A stretch of DNA of 64,000 bases. It comes from Ectobacillus polymachus. Lineage in GTDB: Bacteria; Bacillota; Bacilli; Bacillales; Bacillaceae_G. This document shows, in pieces, positions 41,976 through 51,121 of the stretch. A program made the position numbers and the translations under genes. The stretch's first letter is position 1, and every line of letters begins with the position of its first letter. The notes under the pieces were generated by a model. The model was given only the letters and a program-made list of their open reading frames with translations, had not been told where the DNA came from and searched no databases. The stretch spans positions 124,001 through 188,000 of the forward strand of contig NZ_JBLREB010000002.1 in NCBI RefSeq assembly GCF_048159605.1. Direction: 5' to 3'.

Positions 41976-42021
41976 TTTACAAACCTTAACATTATTTTCA
42001 ACTTCTTAACGGAATTTATAA
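41976..42021. promoter_or_regulatory. Tandem PhoP boxes between ugpQ and ugpA
   Basis: Five hexamers start exactly every 10 bases: TTTACA (41976), TTAACA (41986), TTTCAA (41996), TTAACG (42006), TTATAA (42016). Bacillus PhoP binds direct repeats of TTAACA-like hexamers spaced 4-6 bases apart. The genes on both sides handle phosphorus-containing glycerol compounds, so a Pho-regulon site is likely. A TATACT -10-like box for the ugp side lies at 42054-42059. Confidence 0.65.
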
Positions 42022-42090
42022 ACTTATCTGTAAATGAGTTTACATTCGATTGCTATACTCACAAGCGTATGAGAGTTGGGAGGGGAAAAC

Positions 42091-43023
42091 ATGCAACCTG
42101 CAATAGAAGCAGAGCAGAAGTCGGAAGTACATATACATACAGAAAAAGTAAAAGCAATGGACATGCATATTTGGAAAAGGATTGAGCCTTTTGTATACCT
42201 ATTTCCAGCATTTCTTATATTTATTGTTTTTGTATATTATCCATTTTTGAAAACGATTTACTTAAGCTTTCATGTAACGAATCTAGTTGGGAAGGCCGTT
42301 GGATTCGTTGGTTTCGACAATTACAAAGAGCTGTTTACGTCACCTGAGTTTTTGAATAGCTTAGTAGTTACATGTAAATATGTGATTTTTACCGTGATTC
42401 CAGCCATCTTAGGAGGATTTGTACTAGCATTGCTAACGCAGAAAAAGGCAAAGGGTGTTGGTATCCTGCGCGTGCTCTATGCAATGCCTATGGCTGTATC
42501 AATTTCCTGTGCGTCTGTTATTTGGATGCTTCTCTATCATCCTACAATTGGCCTTATTAATTACGTAATTGGACAACAAATTAGTTGGCTAAGCGATCCA
42601 AGCTGGGCGTTAATTGCCATTGCAATTGTTACAGCATGGATGCACTTAGGGTTTAATTTTATCTTGATTTTAGCTGGGCTGAAAAGTATTCCAAAAGAAT
42701 ATTATGAAAGTGCTGCTATTGATGGGGCTGGCTATTTACAAACCTTATTTAAAATTACGATACCGATTCTATCTCCGACATTATTTTTCGTTGTTGTCGT
42801 GAACATTATTGATGTGTTTCAAGCGTTTGGACAAGTGAATATTATGACGCAAGGCGGCCCTGCTAACTCAACGAACGTACTTGTCTATACACTCTATCAA
42901 CAGGCGTTTTTGAATAACCGCTTTAGTCTTGCGAGTGCATCCTCGATTATTTTGTTTATCATGATGCTAGTTGTTACGCTTATTCAATTTCGCTATGAAA
43001 AGAAGTGGGTGCATTACCAATGA
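42091..43023 (+). CDS. ugpA: Glycerol-3-phosphate-type ABC importer permease UgpA
   Basis: A 310-residue permease with six helices and the inner-membrane signature EYYESAAIDGAGYLQTLFKITIPILSP (EAA loop). It belongs to the carbohydrate uptake MalF/UgpA class. The ATG at 42091 has GGGAGGGG five bases upstream; a TTG at 42076 lies before that site. The next gene, ugpE, overlaps it by four bases. The ATPase (UgpC) is not in this window; such systems often share an MsmX-like ATPase. Substrate inferred from the linked ugpQ. Confidence 0.88.
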   Translation: MQPAIEAEQKSEVHIHTEKVKAMDMHIWKRIEPFVYLFPAFLIFIVFVYYPFLKTIYLSFHVTNLVGKAVGFVGFDNYKELFTSPEFLNSLVVTCKYVIFTVIPAILGGFVLALLTQKKAKGVGILRVLYAMPMAVSISCASVIWMLLYHPTIGLINYVIGQQISWLSDPSWALIAIAIVTAWMHLGFNFILILAGLKSIPKEYYESAAIDGAGYLQTLFKITIPILSPTLFFVVVVNIIDVFQAFGQVNIMTQGGPANSTNVLVYTLYQQAFLNNRFSLASASSIILFIMMLVVTLIQFRYEKKWVHYQ

Positions 43024-43835
43024 AGATAAAGAATCGTATGTTATTTCTGTTGAAATTGTTAGTAGGTATTATCGTGATTCTTCCTCTACTTTACGCAATT
43101 AGCGTGAGCTTTATGAGACCAGAGGAAGTGTTTGCAAATCCAAAGGTACTGCTGCCTGGCGGCTTATACTTTGGAAATTATACAGCAGCCTTAGCTGGTG
43201 CACCGCTTTTTACGTTTATTAAAAATAGCTTTATCGTTTCTACCGTTGTAACGATCGGACAAATTATCATATGTAGTTTGGCCGCGTACGCGTTTGTATA
43301 TTTTCGTATACCATTTAAGAATCTATTATTCTTATTTGTTTTGGCAACGATGATGATTCCAGGTGAATCCATTATTATTGCAAACTATATGACCATCGGC
43401 TCATGGGGCTGGATGGATACCTTTAAAGGATTAACCATTCCTTATTTAACTTCTGCGATGGGGATCTTCCTCATGAGACAGTATTTCATGACCATTCCAA
43501 AAGAATTATATGAAGCAGCAAAAATGGATGGGTGCAGCAATTTCCGCTTTTTCTTACAAATTCTGCTTCCTTTATCCAGACCAGCCATCGGTTCTCTTGG
43601 TGTATATACATTTTTAAGCACCTGGAATCAGTATATGTGGCCGCTGCTTATTACAAATAAAGACAGCATGCGCACTGTCCAAATCGGTGTAGGAATGCTG
43701 CAAAACGCGGAGTCACAGTCGTTCGGCATTATTATGGCCGGCATTGTGCTCGTGTTAATTCCATCTACACTTATTTTTATCTTTGGGCAAAAGCAGCTCG
43801 TGTCCGGAATCACATCTGGTTCTGTGAAGGGCTAA
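43020..43835 (+). CDS. ugpE: Glycerol-3-phosphate-type ABC importer permease UgpE
   Basis: A 271-residue partner permease of the MalG/UgpE class with six helices and the EAA motif ELYEAAKMDGCSNFRFFLQILLPLSRP. AFGQV-like end loops are absent, and SFMRPEEVFANP in the first periplasmic-side loop is typical. It starts in an ATGA overlap with ugpA; a GTG 15 bases upstream is less likely. Confidence 0.88.
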   Translation: MKIKNRMLFLLKLLVGIIVILPLLYAISVSFMRPEEVFANPKVLLPGGLYFGNYTAALAGAPLFTFIKNSFIVSTVVTIGQIIICSLAAYAFVYFRIPFKNLLFLFVLATMMIPGESIIIANYMTIGSWGWMDTFKGLTIPYLTSAMGIFLMRQYFMTIPKELYEAAKMDGCSNFRFFLQILLPLSRPAIGSLGVYTFLSTWNQYMWPLLITNKDSMRTVQIGVGMLQNAESQSFGIIMAGIVLVLIPSTLIFIFGQKQLVSGITSGSVKG

Positions 43836-43858
43836 TCTACTATAAAAGGAGAGTAATC

Positions 43859-45214
43859 ATGAAAAAGAGATTGTTAGTCATCATCATGACAGTTTTCACC
43901 TTTGCTACTGTGTTAGCAGGCTGTAGCTCTAACCAAAAAACAGATGCAACTGCATCAGACAGCGGTGCTCCTGTTGAAATTACATTCTGGCATGCAATGG
44001 GTGGTGCCGGTGGGGAAGCCATTAACAAAATGGTAGAGAACTTTAATAACTCCCAAAAGAAAGTACATGTTACTGCACAATTCCAAGGTACTTATGATGA
44101 AGCGATTAACAAATTGAAGAGTGCTGCCAAAGGAAATGCAGGCCCGGATGTTATGCAAGTATACGATATCGGTACTCGTTTTATGATCGATAGCGGCTAT
44201 GCTGTTCCTATGCAAAAGCTAATTGATGAACAAAAATTCGATACATCTTCTTTAGAGCCAAACTTACTTGCATATTATACAGTTGATAAGAAATTATATT
44301 CTATGCCGTTCAACTCTTCTACTCCAATTTTGTATTACAACAAAACAGCATTTAAAGAAGCAGGTTTAGATCCTGAAAAAGCACCAAAAACATTTGATGA
44401 ATTAATTGATGACTCAAACAAATTAACGAAGAAAAATGGAGACAAAGTAGAACGTAATGGTTTAGGGATTGCCTCTTATAGTTGGTTATTTGAACAGTTT
44501 CTAGTGAAACAAGGCGCTAATTATGCTAATAATGGAAATGGTCGTACAGGTAAAGCAACGCAAGTTGAATTTGATACAAACGGTGCTGGTCAAAAAGTAT
44601 TTGATTCTTGGAAAAAACTATATGACAGCGGTGCTGCTGTTAACTTAGGACGTAAAACAGATGATACAAAGAGTGCGTTTATCGCTGGTAAAGTTGCAAT
44701 GACAATGGATTCTACAGCATCTTTAAAAGATATCATGAAGGGTGTTGGCGATCGTTTTGAAATTGGCACAGCCTATCTTCCGACTGTAGATCCTGCTAAA
44801 AACAACGGCGTATCAATCGGCGGTGCATCTCTATGGGTAATGGATAAAAAAGATCCTGCGAAAGAAAAAGCTGCATTCGAATTTATTAAATACATGGTAT
44901 CACCTGAGCAACAAGCATTCTGGAGCCAAAACACTGGTTACTTCCCTGTAACAAAGAAAGCTTATGATTTACAAGATATGAAGGATTATTTACAAAAGTA
45001 TCCACAATTCCAAACAGCAATTAATCAATTACATGATTCACCAAAAACATCTACAGGTGCGTTGTTAGGGGTATTCCCAGAAGCTCGTCAAACGGTTGAA
45101 CAGAACCTTGAAAAAATGATTAAAGGTGATTCTTCGCCGACGCAAGCCATGCAAGATTCAGCAAAAACAATCAATGCGGCCATTACAAACTATAACAAAG
45201 CCAATGTAAAATAA
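43859..45214 (+). CDS. ugpB: Glycerol-3-phosphate-type solute-binding lipoprotein UgpB
   Basis: A 451-residue family 1 solute-binding protein. The lipoprotein signal ends at Cys22 (TVLAGCSSNQ), followed by a Thr/Ser/Asp linker. VEITFWHAMGGAGGEAINKMVENFN is the UgpB-type start, and SLYMPFNSSTPILYYNKTAFKEAG-like and FIAGKVAMTMDSTASLKD blocks match binding proteins for glycerol phosphates. AAAGGAG is seven bases upstream. It closes the ugpA-ugpE-ugpB operon. Confidence 0.9.
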   Translation: MKKRLLVIIMTVFTFATVLAGCSSNQKTDATASDSGAPVEITFWHAMGGAGGEAINKMVENFNNSQKKVHVTAQFQGTYDEAINKLKSAAKGNAGPDVMQVYDIGTRFMIDSGYAVPMQKLIDEQKFDTSSLEPNLLAYYTVDKKLYSMPFNSSTPILYYNKTAFKEAGLDPEKAPKTFDELIDDSNKLTKKNGDKVERNGLGIASYSWLFEQFLVKQGANYANNGNGRTGKATQVEFDTNGAGQKVFDSWKKLYDSGAAVNLGRKTDDTKSAFIAGKVAMTMDSTASLKDIMKGVGDRFEIGTAYLPTVDPAKNNGVSIGGASLWVMDKKDPAKEKAAFEFIKYMVSPEQQAFWSQNTGYFPVTKKAYDLQDMKDYLQKYPQFQTAINQLHDSPKTSTGALLGVFPEARQTVEQNLEKMIKGDSSPTQAMQDSAKTINAAITNYNKANVK

Positions 45215-45226
45215 ATTACGCAATTG

Positions 45227-45257
45227 AAAAAGCTCCTGATTCGTCAGGAGCTTTTTT
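45227..45257. terminator. Bidirectional terminator between ugpB and gerC
   Basis: AAAAAGCTCCTG pairs with CAGGAGCTTTTTT around ATTCGT. The gerC stop codon lies in the right-hand T tract. Confidence 0.9.
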
Positions 45258-46461
45258 ATTGTATACGCTGTAGAGGACTGTTATTCATGGTTCCTAGATG
45301 ATTAATATGGTCATGAACATGAAAGTTCACTTTTGCTTTTAAAAAGCCTACTTCACTCCAATCACTCTTTAATTTTTGCCATTCGGTTGGATGCTTGCGG
45401 TAAATCAAATCACCAAATCCAAACATGTCGGATTTCATTTCCTGTGCTTTTTTCAGAGCAGCTTCCATCAATTTCTTTATATGGTTGTTAGAAGATTGTT
45501 CGAGTATTTGAATGGTCCTTGGATTTAGTAAATCAGCTGGACATTCCACCTCTCCTACATTGCTTTCTGATTCAATGGTGACATCGATGATTGGAATTCC
45601 ATTTTTATCAATACGAGCTTTCGTCTTTGTTTTGCTGCGTACAACTTCAATATCTATTTTTTTTTGTTTATTACTGGGACATGGAACGGAACCGATGGAG
45701 GAGTGGATATTATCGGTAATATAATTGTATCCTTTGCTTTCTTTTTCGTTCAGCCAGCCAATCAGTTTATCCTCTTTGAAAGCTGCTACATTGGTAATAG
45801 ACAATTTTGCATTTGGCACTATTTTCGATACATTTTCAGGGCTTTGTCCGCCTTGAGCCTCTCCTTTTATTTGTACTCCTGATAATGCCGCTTCTTTTCC
45901 TATCCGCGCTATCGTTACAATTAGCTCATCTAACGTAAACGCCTTCGATGGTGCCCAAACCTTTTCTGATGTTTCGAGTGAGTTAAATAGTTTATTAGCT
46001 GGAATTTTTTCAATAGGAGTTAGGACGCTAAGAATACTTGAAGCACTTGTTCCCTTTGAAATAAGCACATAGAAATCCTTTCGAAATTCCGGATCGCGAA
46101 CCATTAAATCGAGAACAGAACCTATCCCTTGCTGTCGGGCGAGATCTTCTGAAAGAATCAATATACGTAAATGAGCAAAATAGTTTTTCCGAGGTGTCTC
46201 TTTTGTTAAGCGACGAACGGCCTCAAAAATCGTCTTGCCAGAGGTTGTGTACACAGTAGCTGGTGATCGATTGCCAGTGTTTCCTTGAGAAGCAATCGAA
46301 CTTGGGTTAACAAGTTGCAGGGAAATTAAATACTGGTTATCCTTTCGATCAATCCCCATCGCTAATACAATACCTAGCTCATTTAATTCTCGCTTTCCAT
46401 TGCAGGAGGTGAGCAATACGAGTAGACATAAGATAATAACTACCTTCATTTGAAGTTTCAT
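45256..46461 (-). CDS. Spore germination receptor C subunit (lipoprotein)
   Basis: A 401-residue Ger(x)C protein. The signal peptide ends at Cys20 (LLVLLTSCNGKRELNELGIVLAMGIDR, a family hallmark), and the three-domain body ends in the conserved YRKHPTEWQKLKSDWSEVGFLKAKVNFHV. It is the outer-face lipoprotein of a germinant receptor in the inner spore membrane. It is the last of four genes (A, D, B, C) on the minus strand and lies 18 bases after the B subunit gene. Confidence 0.92.
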   Translation of the reverse strand: MKLQMKVVIILCLLVLLTSCNGKRELNELGIVLAMGIDRKDNQYLISLQLVNPSSIASQGNTGNRSPATVYTTSGKTIFEAVRRLTKETPRKNYFAHLRILILSEDLARQQGIGSVLDLMVRDPEFRKDFYVLISKGTSASSILSVLTPIEKIPANKLFNSLETSEKVWAPSKAFTLDELIVTIARIGKEAALSGVQIKGEAQGGQSPENVSKIVPNAKLSITNVAAFKEDKLIGWLNEKESKGYNYITDNIHSSIGSVPCPSNKQKKIDIEVVRSKTKTKARIDKNGIPIIDVTIESESNVGEVECPADLLNPRTIQILEQSSNNHIKKLMEAALKKAQEMKSDMFGFGDLIYRKHPTEWQKLKSDWSEVGFLKAKVNFHVHDHINHLGTMNNSPLQRIQ

Positions 46462-46479
46462 TGTTGTATCCTCGGTTGT

Positions 46480-47571
46480 TTAATTTTTTGATGCTTTTGG
46501 TTTCCGCAGTAGCAGAAGGCAAGGAAAGATCAAGCCAGAAAAAACAGCGTAGTAGGGCCAGACTTTTGCATTTAAAGGTATATAGGCGTCATTAGGGCTC
46601 AAGACCATCGAGTATATAATGATAATACTAGCTAAGGGAATGACCATTGTGTTTGTTTTCTGCACAGCAAAAAGGGTTCCGAGAAGGGAGACGCTGTTGT
46701 AAAAACTGATTGCTATCTTGAAAAATAAGGAAATAAACCATAGCACAGCCATAACCAGCTCCGTTCGTTCAATAAATTCTGTTACTCGTATTTTCTGAGC
46801 CATCGCATAGCTTGGATAGAAACAGCTACTCGTCAGTTCAGGAGTTAAAACAAGAATACATAGTAGCGTTAATAGAATCAGTACCATTCCTCCAAGTAGT
46901 GTGCCTAAAGGTAATACTTTTTTTAATGGTTTTTTTTGAACGACGTAGGGTTGGATCACCAAAAAGGTACATAGTTCAAAAAAGGGGAATCCTGAAAATG
47001 TAATCGTCGCTTTCGCTATTGATTTATAATCAAAAGGAAAAAACGGAAGGAAATTTTCAGGTTCAATCTTCGTCGATACGAAAAAAAAGAATACAAGGAC
47101 TAAAACGAGAAAGATTGGAAAAATAGTTTCCCCAAATCGGCATATGGTAGGAAGACCGAGCTTTACACCGTATACAACCAAGATCATGAATACGATATGG
47201 GTAGAGATAATTGGAGCTTCTGTTATAATTTGCGTTGTGACAAAGTCTCCCATACTGCGAAGTACAAGCGCAGTTAAGGTGCAGAAAAAGAAAAGGTAGT
47301 GTAGTGTAAAGAAAAGGGCAATCCATTTTCCGTAGAGACTACTAATAAAGGCAATGAATGGGGTTCTTTTTTGCCTGTCTGCAATTTTTGTATATAAAAA
47401 TGCAAGTAGGACGCCGATCACAAGGCTAAGGATGCCGGGTATCCATCCTTGCTGTTTAGCAGTCGAAACGAGTAAAGAAGGGGCTGTAAGGATAGAGTTT
47501 CCGATTATGAAAAAGAAAATCAATATGAAATATTGATAGGGGCTAATAGTTGTTGCCGTTGTCTTTTGCAT
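46480..47571 (-). CDS. Spore germination receptor B subunit (APC-like)
   Basis: A 363-residue membrane protein with ten helices, GerAB family. ISPYQYFILIFFFIIGNSILTAPS is the usual first helix; later PFFELCTFLVIQPYVVQKKPLKKVLPLGTLLGG. By family it forms the germinant-binding, transporter-like part of the receptor. It lies third in the operon, 12 bases after the small D-type gene. Confidence 0.9.
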   Translation of the reverse strand: MQKTTATTISPYQYFILIFFFIIGNSILTAPSLLVSTAKQQGWIPGILSLVIGVLLAFLYTKIADRQKRTPFIAFISSLYGKWIALFFTLHYLFFFCTLTALVLRSMGDFVTTQIITEAPIISTHIVFMILVVYGVKLGLPTICRFGETIFPIFLVLVLVFFFFVSTKIEPENFLPFFPFDYKSIAKATITFSGFPFFELCTFLVIQPYVVQKKPLKKVLPLGTLLGGMVLILLTLLCILVLTPELTSSCFYPSYAMAQKIRVTEFIERTELVMAVLWFISLFFKIAISFYNSVSLLGTLFAVQKTNTMVIPLASIIIIYSMVLSPNDAYIPLNAKVWPYYAVFSGLIFPCLLLLRKPKASKN

Positions 47572-47583
47572 ACATAAGTCCTC

Positions 47584-47817
47584 CTAACTTAACAACCCAT
47601 TAACCCAGTTCGCAATGGGCTGAAATAGAATGAACATGAGGTAAAGCGGATTGGGAATGCGAACTTTAAACAGGAACAGAACATTTAGGGTAAAGGCAAG
47701 AAGCATGATTATACTAAATACATACACATCGTGCTTTTTCTTTTGTTTCAGCAAGGGTCTTATTTCAAGAAACGAAATCAAACCAAATAACAAAAACATA
47801 ACAATTGTCATTACCAT
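47584..47817 (-). CDS. Small two-helix germination receptor D-type subunit
   Basis: A 77-residue protein with two membrane helices joined by a basic loop (LLKQKKKHD). It lies between the A and B subunit genes with gaps of 12 bases on each side. Small D subunits of this layout have been described for some Bacillus receptors and can change receptor output. The assignment rests on size, topology and place in the operon. Confidence 0.75.
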   Translation of the reverse strand: MVMTIVMFLLFGLISFLEIRPLLKQKKKHDVYVFSIIMLLAFTLNVLFLFKVRIPNPLYLMFILFQPIANWVNGLLS

Positions 47818-47829
47818 CGTATCACCTAC

Positions 47830-49389
47830 TTACTTTTTATTTGTACGCACCTCATTTTCGGATTTAAATGTTTTCGGGCGCTTTTTCATCATCCATCTTG
47901 GGAGACGAATGAATGTATCCTGCTGATCGCGAACGTCTAGTGGTCCCATAGGAGACATGTAAGGAATACCAAATGACTCTAAACTGCATAGATGAAGCAG
48001 AAGAGCAAACAATCCGATAACAATGCCAAATACCCCGTAGAAAGCGCCAAGTGCCATAAATACGATCCGCAAAATACGTTGGGGTAAGTATAAGGCGGGC
48101 TCAGGTATAATAAAGGTCGTTAATGCTGTAATTGCTACTACTATAACCATAGCAGCTGATACGAGTCCTGCTTGTACTGCAGATTCTCCTAATACGAGTG
48201 CACCTACAATGGAAATGGCGCCTCCAACTGCGCGCGGCATGCGAATGCCAGCTTCACGCAAAATTTCAAAAGTAATCTGCATGATTAAAGCCTCAAAAAA
48301 GGCAGGAAAGGGTATGGCATCCCGCTGCGCTGCAATGCTAATGAGCAAGGTTGTTTGGAGCATCTCTTGATGAAACGTAGTTAATGCTATATAGAGAGCA
48401 GGGGCAAGCAGCGCAATGAAAAATGAAAAGAAGCGAAGGATTCGCAATAGACCATAATCATTCCGGTTATAATAATCCTCTGCCGACTGGAAGAATTGAA
48501 CGAATACTGCCGGGACCGATAATACAAAAGGAGTATTATCAACAAAGATAGCAACCTTTCCTTCCAGTAAATTGGCCGCAACCACGTCTGGTCTTTCTGT
48601 ATTAAACATGGTAGGGAATAGGCTCCACTTTTTTTCTTCTATAAACTCTTCAATATAGCCAGTCTCTAAAATGCTATCGGTTTTAATTTGGCTGAGCCTA
48701 TTTTTTACCTCTGTTATAATTTGTTCATTGGCTAAATGCTTAATATACATCACGCATACCGTCGTTTTCGTAACCTCTCCAATTTCCATCGTTTCGGTCC
48801 ATAGGTTAGGATGCTTGATTCGCTTTCGCACGAGTGCTGTATTAACCCGTAATATTTCATTAAATGCATCCTGTGGTCCTTTGACAACGATTTGGTTTTT
48901 TGCGGTTTCGACATTTCGATGTTCTGCCCCGCTAGCATCAATGGCAAGCCCATTACGAAAGCCTTCTCCAAGTAAGACGGTCTGTCCAGCGAGAATAGCC
49001 GCTAGCGTATCCTGCAATGTAAAGACTTCTTTGGCAATGCTAATGGGCAGCAAATGCCCATCGAGTAAACGTCCGAATTCGCTTGTTTCCTGCTGCAGAC
49101 GAATGGGATCCATGAGATATGTTAATAGATCCCGAGTGGCTTGTGTATCAACTAAGCCATCGATGTAAATAAGCATTGCTTGCTGTGTTTCACATAAGCC
49201 AATTGAAAATTGCTTATAAATAAAATCTGTGCTGCCACCTGTTGCTTGTCTTATGTATTGCTCCGTTTCTGATAGATTGCCTGTTAGCTCTGTTACCTCA
49301 GAGGGTGTTTCTTCTTGCAGCAGTTGCTCAGGGAGCTGCTTTTTCGGTTTTGTAAATAATGAGAGTTTCTTTCGCTTCGGTTTACGCAT
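47830..49389 (-). CDS. Spore germination receptor A subunit
   Basis: A 519-residue GerAA-family protein. A basic N-terminal tail (MRKPKRKKLSLFTKPKKQ) leads to a soluble domain to about residue 300, then five or six helices. The family motifs RPDVVAANLLEGKVAIFVDNTPFVLSVPAVFVQFFQSAEDYY, PFPAFFEALIMQITFEILREAGIRMPR and GGAISIVGALVLGESAVQAG are all clear. It starts the four-gene operon. The germinant is unknown. Forespore (SigG) expression is expected, but I could not assign a convincing promoter upstream. Confidence 0.93.
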   Translation of the reverse strand: MRKPKRKKLSLFTKPKKQLPEQLLQEETPSEVTELTGNLSETEQYIRQATGGSTDFIYKQFSIGLCETQQAMLIYIDGLVDTQATRDLLTYLMDPIRLQQETSEFGRLLDGHLLPISIAKEVFTLQDTLAAILAGQTVLLGEGFRNGLAIDASGAEHRNVETAKNQIVVKGPQDAFNEILRVNTALVRKRIKHPNLWTETMEIGEVTKTTVCVMYIKHLANEQIITEVKNRLSQIKTDSILETGYIEEFIEEKKWSLFPTMFNTERPDVVAANLLEGKVAIFVDNTPFVLSVPAVFVQFFQSAEDYYNRNDYGLLRILRFFSFFIALLAPALYIALTTFHQEMLQTTLLISIAAQRDAIPFPAFFEALIMQITFEILREAGIRMPRAVGGAISIVGALVLGESAVQAGLVSAAMVIVVAITALTTFIIPEPALYLPQRILRIVFMALGAFYGVFGIVIGLFALLLHLCSLESFGIPYMSPMGPLDVRDQQDTFIRLPRWMMKKRPKTFKSENEVRTNKK

Positions 49390-49653
49390 ATTCTTTCAAC
49401 CTTACCCTTCACCTAGCGTGTTACCTTGCTATCTAATTTCCCCTCCTTATCCAAAAATATGTAATAGAGGAAGATTGATTTGTAAAGTAAACGAAATAAG
49501 CGCGGATTGAAAAATCTTTTTCTTTTTCATATAATTCGCTATACATTTGCTAGGATTTGCTTTATTTTTTATAGGGAACATTATAGGATTAAAATAATGG
49601 ATTAAAAAGGAGCGCTAGCCGCGTTTCTTTCGATATATAGGAGGAAGACAACG

Positions 49654-50535
49654 ATGAGATTTGATGAAGCCTATTCAGGTAACGTATTTATAAAAAGCCA
49701 TCCCAATTACGAGGAATCAGAGGCAGTTATTTATGGAATGCCAATGGACTGGACAGTAAGCTTTCGTCCAGGCTCTCGCTTCGGCCCTGCCCGCATTCGC
49801 GAAGTTTCGATTGGTCTTGAAGAATACAGTCCGTATATGGACCGGGAATTAGACGAAGTGAAATATTTCGATGCCGGAGATATTCCGCTTCCGTTCGGGA
49901 ATCCGCAGCGCAGCATTGAGATGATTGAAGCATATATTGATGGCTTACTTGCTGACGGGAAGTTTCCGCTTGGCATGGGGGGCGAGCATCTTGTAACATG
50001 GCCGGTAATCAAGGCAATGTATAAGAAATATCCGAACCTTGCGATTATCCATATGGATGCACATACTGATCTTCGCGATTCCTATGAAGGAGAAGCACTT
50101 TCTCACAGTACGCCGATTAAAAAGGCATGTGAATTAATCGGACCGAAAAACGTATACTCCTTCGGTATTCGTTCCGGTATGAAGGAAGAGTTTGACTGGG
50201 CAAAGGAAGTGGGCATGCCGCTTCACAAATTTGAAGTGCTTGAGCCGCTTAAGAAAGTGTTGCCAGAGCTAGCGGGTCGTCCTGTGTATGTGACAATTGA
50301 TATTGATGTGCTAGATCCTGCCCATGCACCAGGAACCGGAACGCTTGAAGCAGGAGGCATTACATCAAAAGAGTTATTGGCTTCCCTTGTAGCAATTGCG
50401 AATTCTGATGTTCACGTGGTTGGTTCAGATGTCGTTGAGGTGGCACCTGTATATGATCCAAGTGAGCAAACCCAAATTGTCGCAAGCAAGCTGATTCGTG
50501 AAATTATCCTTGGCTTTGTTCAAAAGCGTAAATAA
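49654..50535 (+). CDS. speB: Agmatinase
   Basis: A 293-residue ureohydrolase that makes putrescine and urea from agmatine. The binuclear Mn ligands are in GMGGEHLVT, IIHMDAHTDLRDSYEG and VTIDIDVLDPAHAPGTGTLEAGG; SHSTPIKKA completes the signature. It matches B. subtilis SpeB closely in length. There speE (spermidine synthase) lies just upstream; here the upstream gene is the divergent germination operon and speE is not in the window. TAGGAGGAAG is six bases before the ATG. Confidence 0.95.
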   Translation: MRFDEAYSGNVFIKSHPNYEESEAVIYGMPMDWTVSFRPGSRFGPARIREVSIGLEEYSPYMDRELDEVKYFDAGDIPLPFGNPQRSIEMIEAYIDGLLADGKFPLGMGGEHLVTWPVIKAMYKKYPNLAIIHMDAHTDLRDSYEGEALSHSTPIKKACELIGPKNVYSFGIRSGMKEEFDWAKEVGMPLHKFEVLEPLKKVLPELAGRPVYVTIDIDVLDPAHAPGTGTLEAGGITSKELLASLVAIANSDVHVVGSDVVEVAPVYDPSEQTQIVASKLIREIILGFVQKRK

Positions 50536-50550
50536 ATAGAACACGATTAT

Positions 50551-50592
50551 AAGACCGCCTTTAGCACCTTGCTTGGCGGTCTATTTTTACCT
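50551..50592 (+). terminator. Terminator after speB
   Basis: AGACCGCC pairs with GGCGGTCT across a 15-base loop, followed by ATTTTTAC. Confidence 0.8.
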
Positions 50593-50680
50593 TAAACAAA
50601 GACGTGCGGCGCTTTTTTTGATATGATGAAGGAAGTATATTTGTATGTAAGTCAAGATAGGTAGGAAAGGTGAGCAAGCT

Positions 50681-51121
50681 ATGAATAAGCAGACCGTTGG
50701 AATCCCAATTACGTTAAAATTTGTTACGGAAATTCATGATGGTCCGCGCAAGGAAACTATTGCATTTGAAACAAATGGTCTATACTATGAGAAGGGTCTA
50801 ACTACATATGTTACGTTTCAAGAGCCGAATGAGCAAGGCGAAGTGAGGACGATCCTCAAAATCAAGCAAGAAGAAGTGTCAATCACGCGTCAAGGTGTGG
50901 TATCGATGCGCCAATCTCATAAAAAAGGACATCTTACGAATGGCACCTATGTCAGTCAGCTTGGCAGTTTTTCATTGCAAACCAAAACAGACAATGTTCA
51001 GTTCGAATGGTCGGAGAAAAATCGAAGGGGACAGTTGTTTCTAACATATGCCTTGCAAATAGAAGAAAGTAACGCGGGAAGATATGCGATTACGATTACG
51101 TTTAAGGAGGAGACAAAATGA
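50681..51121 (+). CDS. ywiB: YwiB-like DUF1934 protein
   Basis: A 146-residue protein with a beta-rich calycin-like pattern (PITLKFVTEIHDGPRKETIAFETNGLYYEKGLTTYVTFQEP, then SMRQSHKKGHLTNGTYVSQLGSFSLQTKTDNVQF). It overlaps argS by four bases (ATGA), as ywiB does in B. subtilis. AAAGGTGAG precedes the ATG. Function unknown. Confidence 0.88.
   Translation: MNKQTVGIPITLKFVTEIHDGPRKETIAFETNGLYYEKGLTTYVTFQEPNEQGEVRTILKIKQEEVSITRQGVVSMRQSHKKGHLTNGTYVSQLGSFSLQTKTDNVQFEWSEKNRRGQLFLTYALQIEESNAGRYAITITFKEETK

Noticed and set aside
41952..42185. A 77-residue frame covering the ugpQ-ugpA intergenic region
   Set aside because: It runs through the promoter and PhoP-like repeats and into ugpA in another frame, with no ribosome site.
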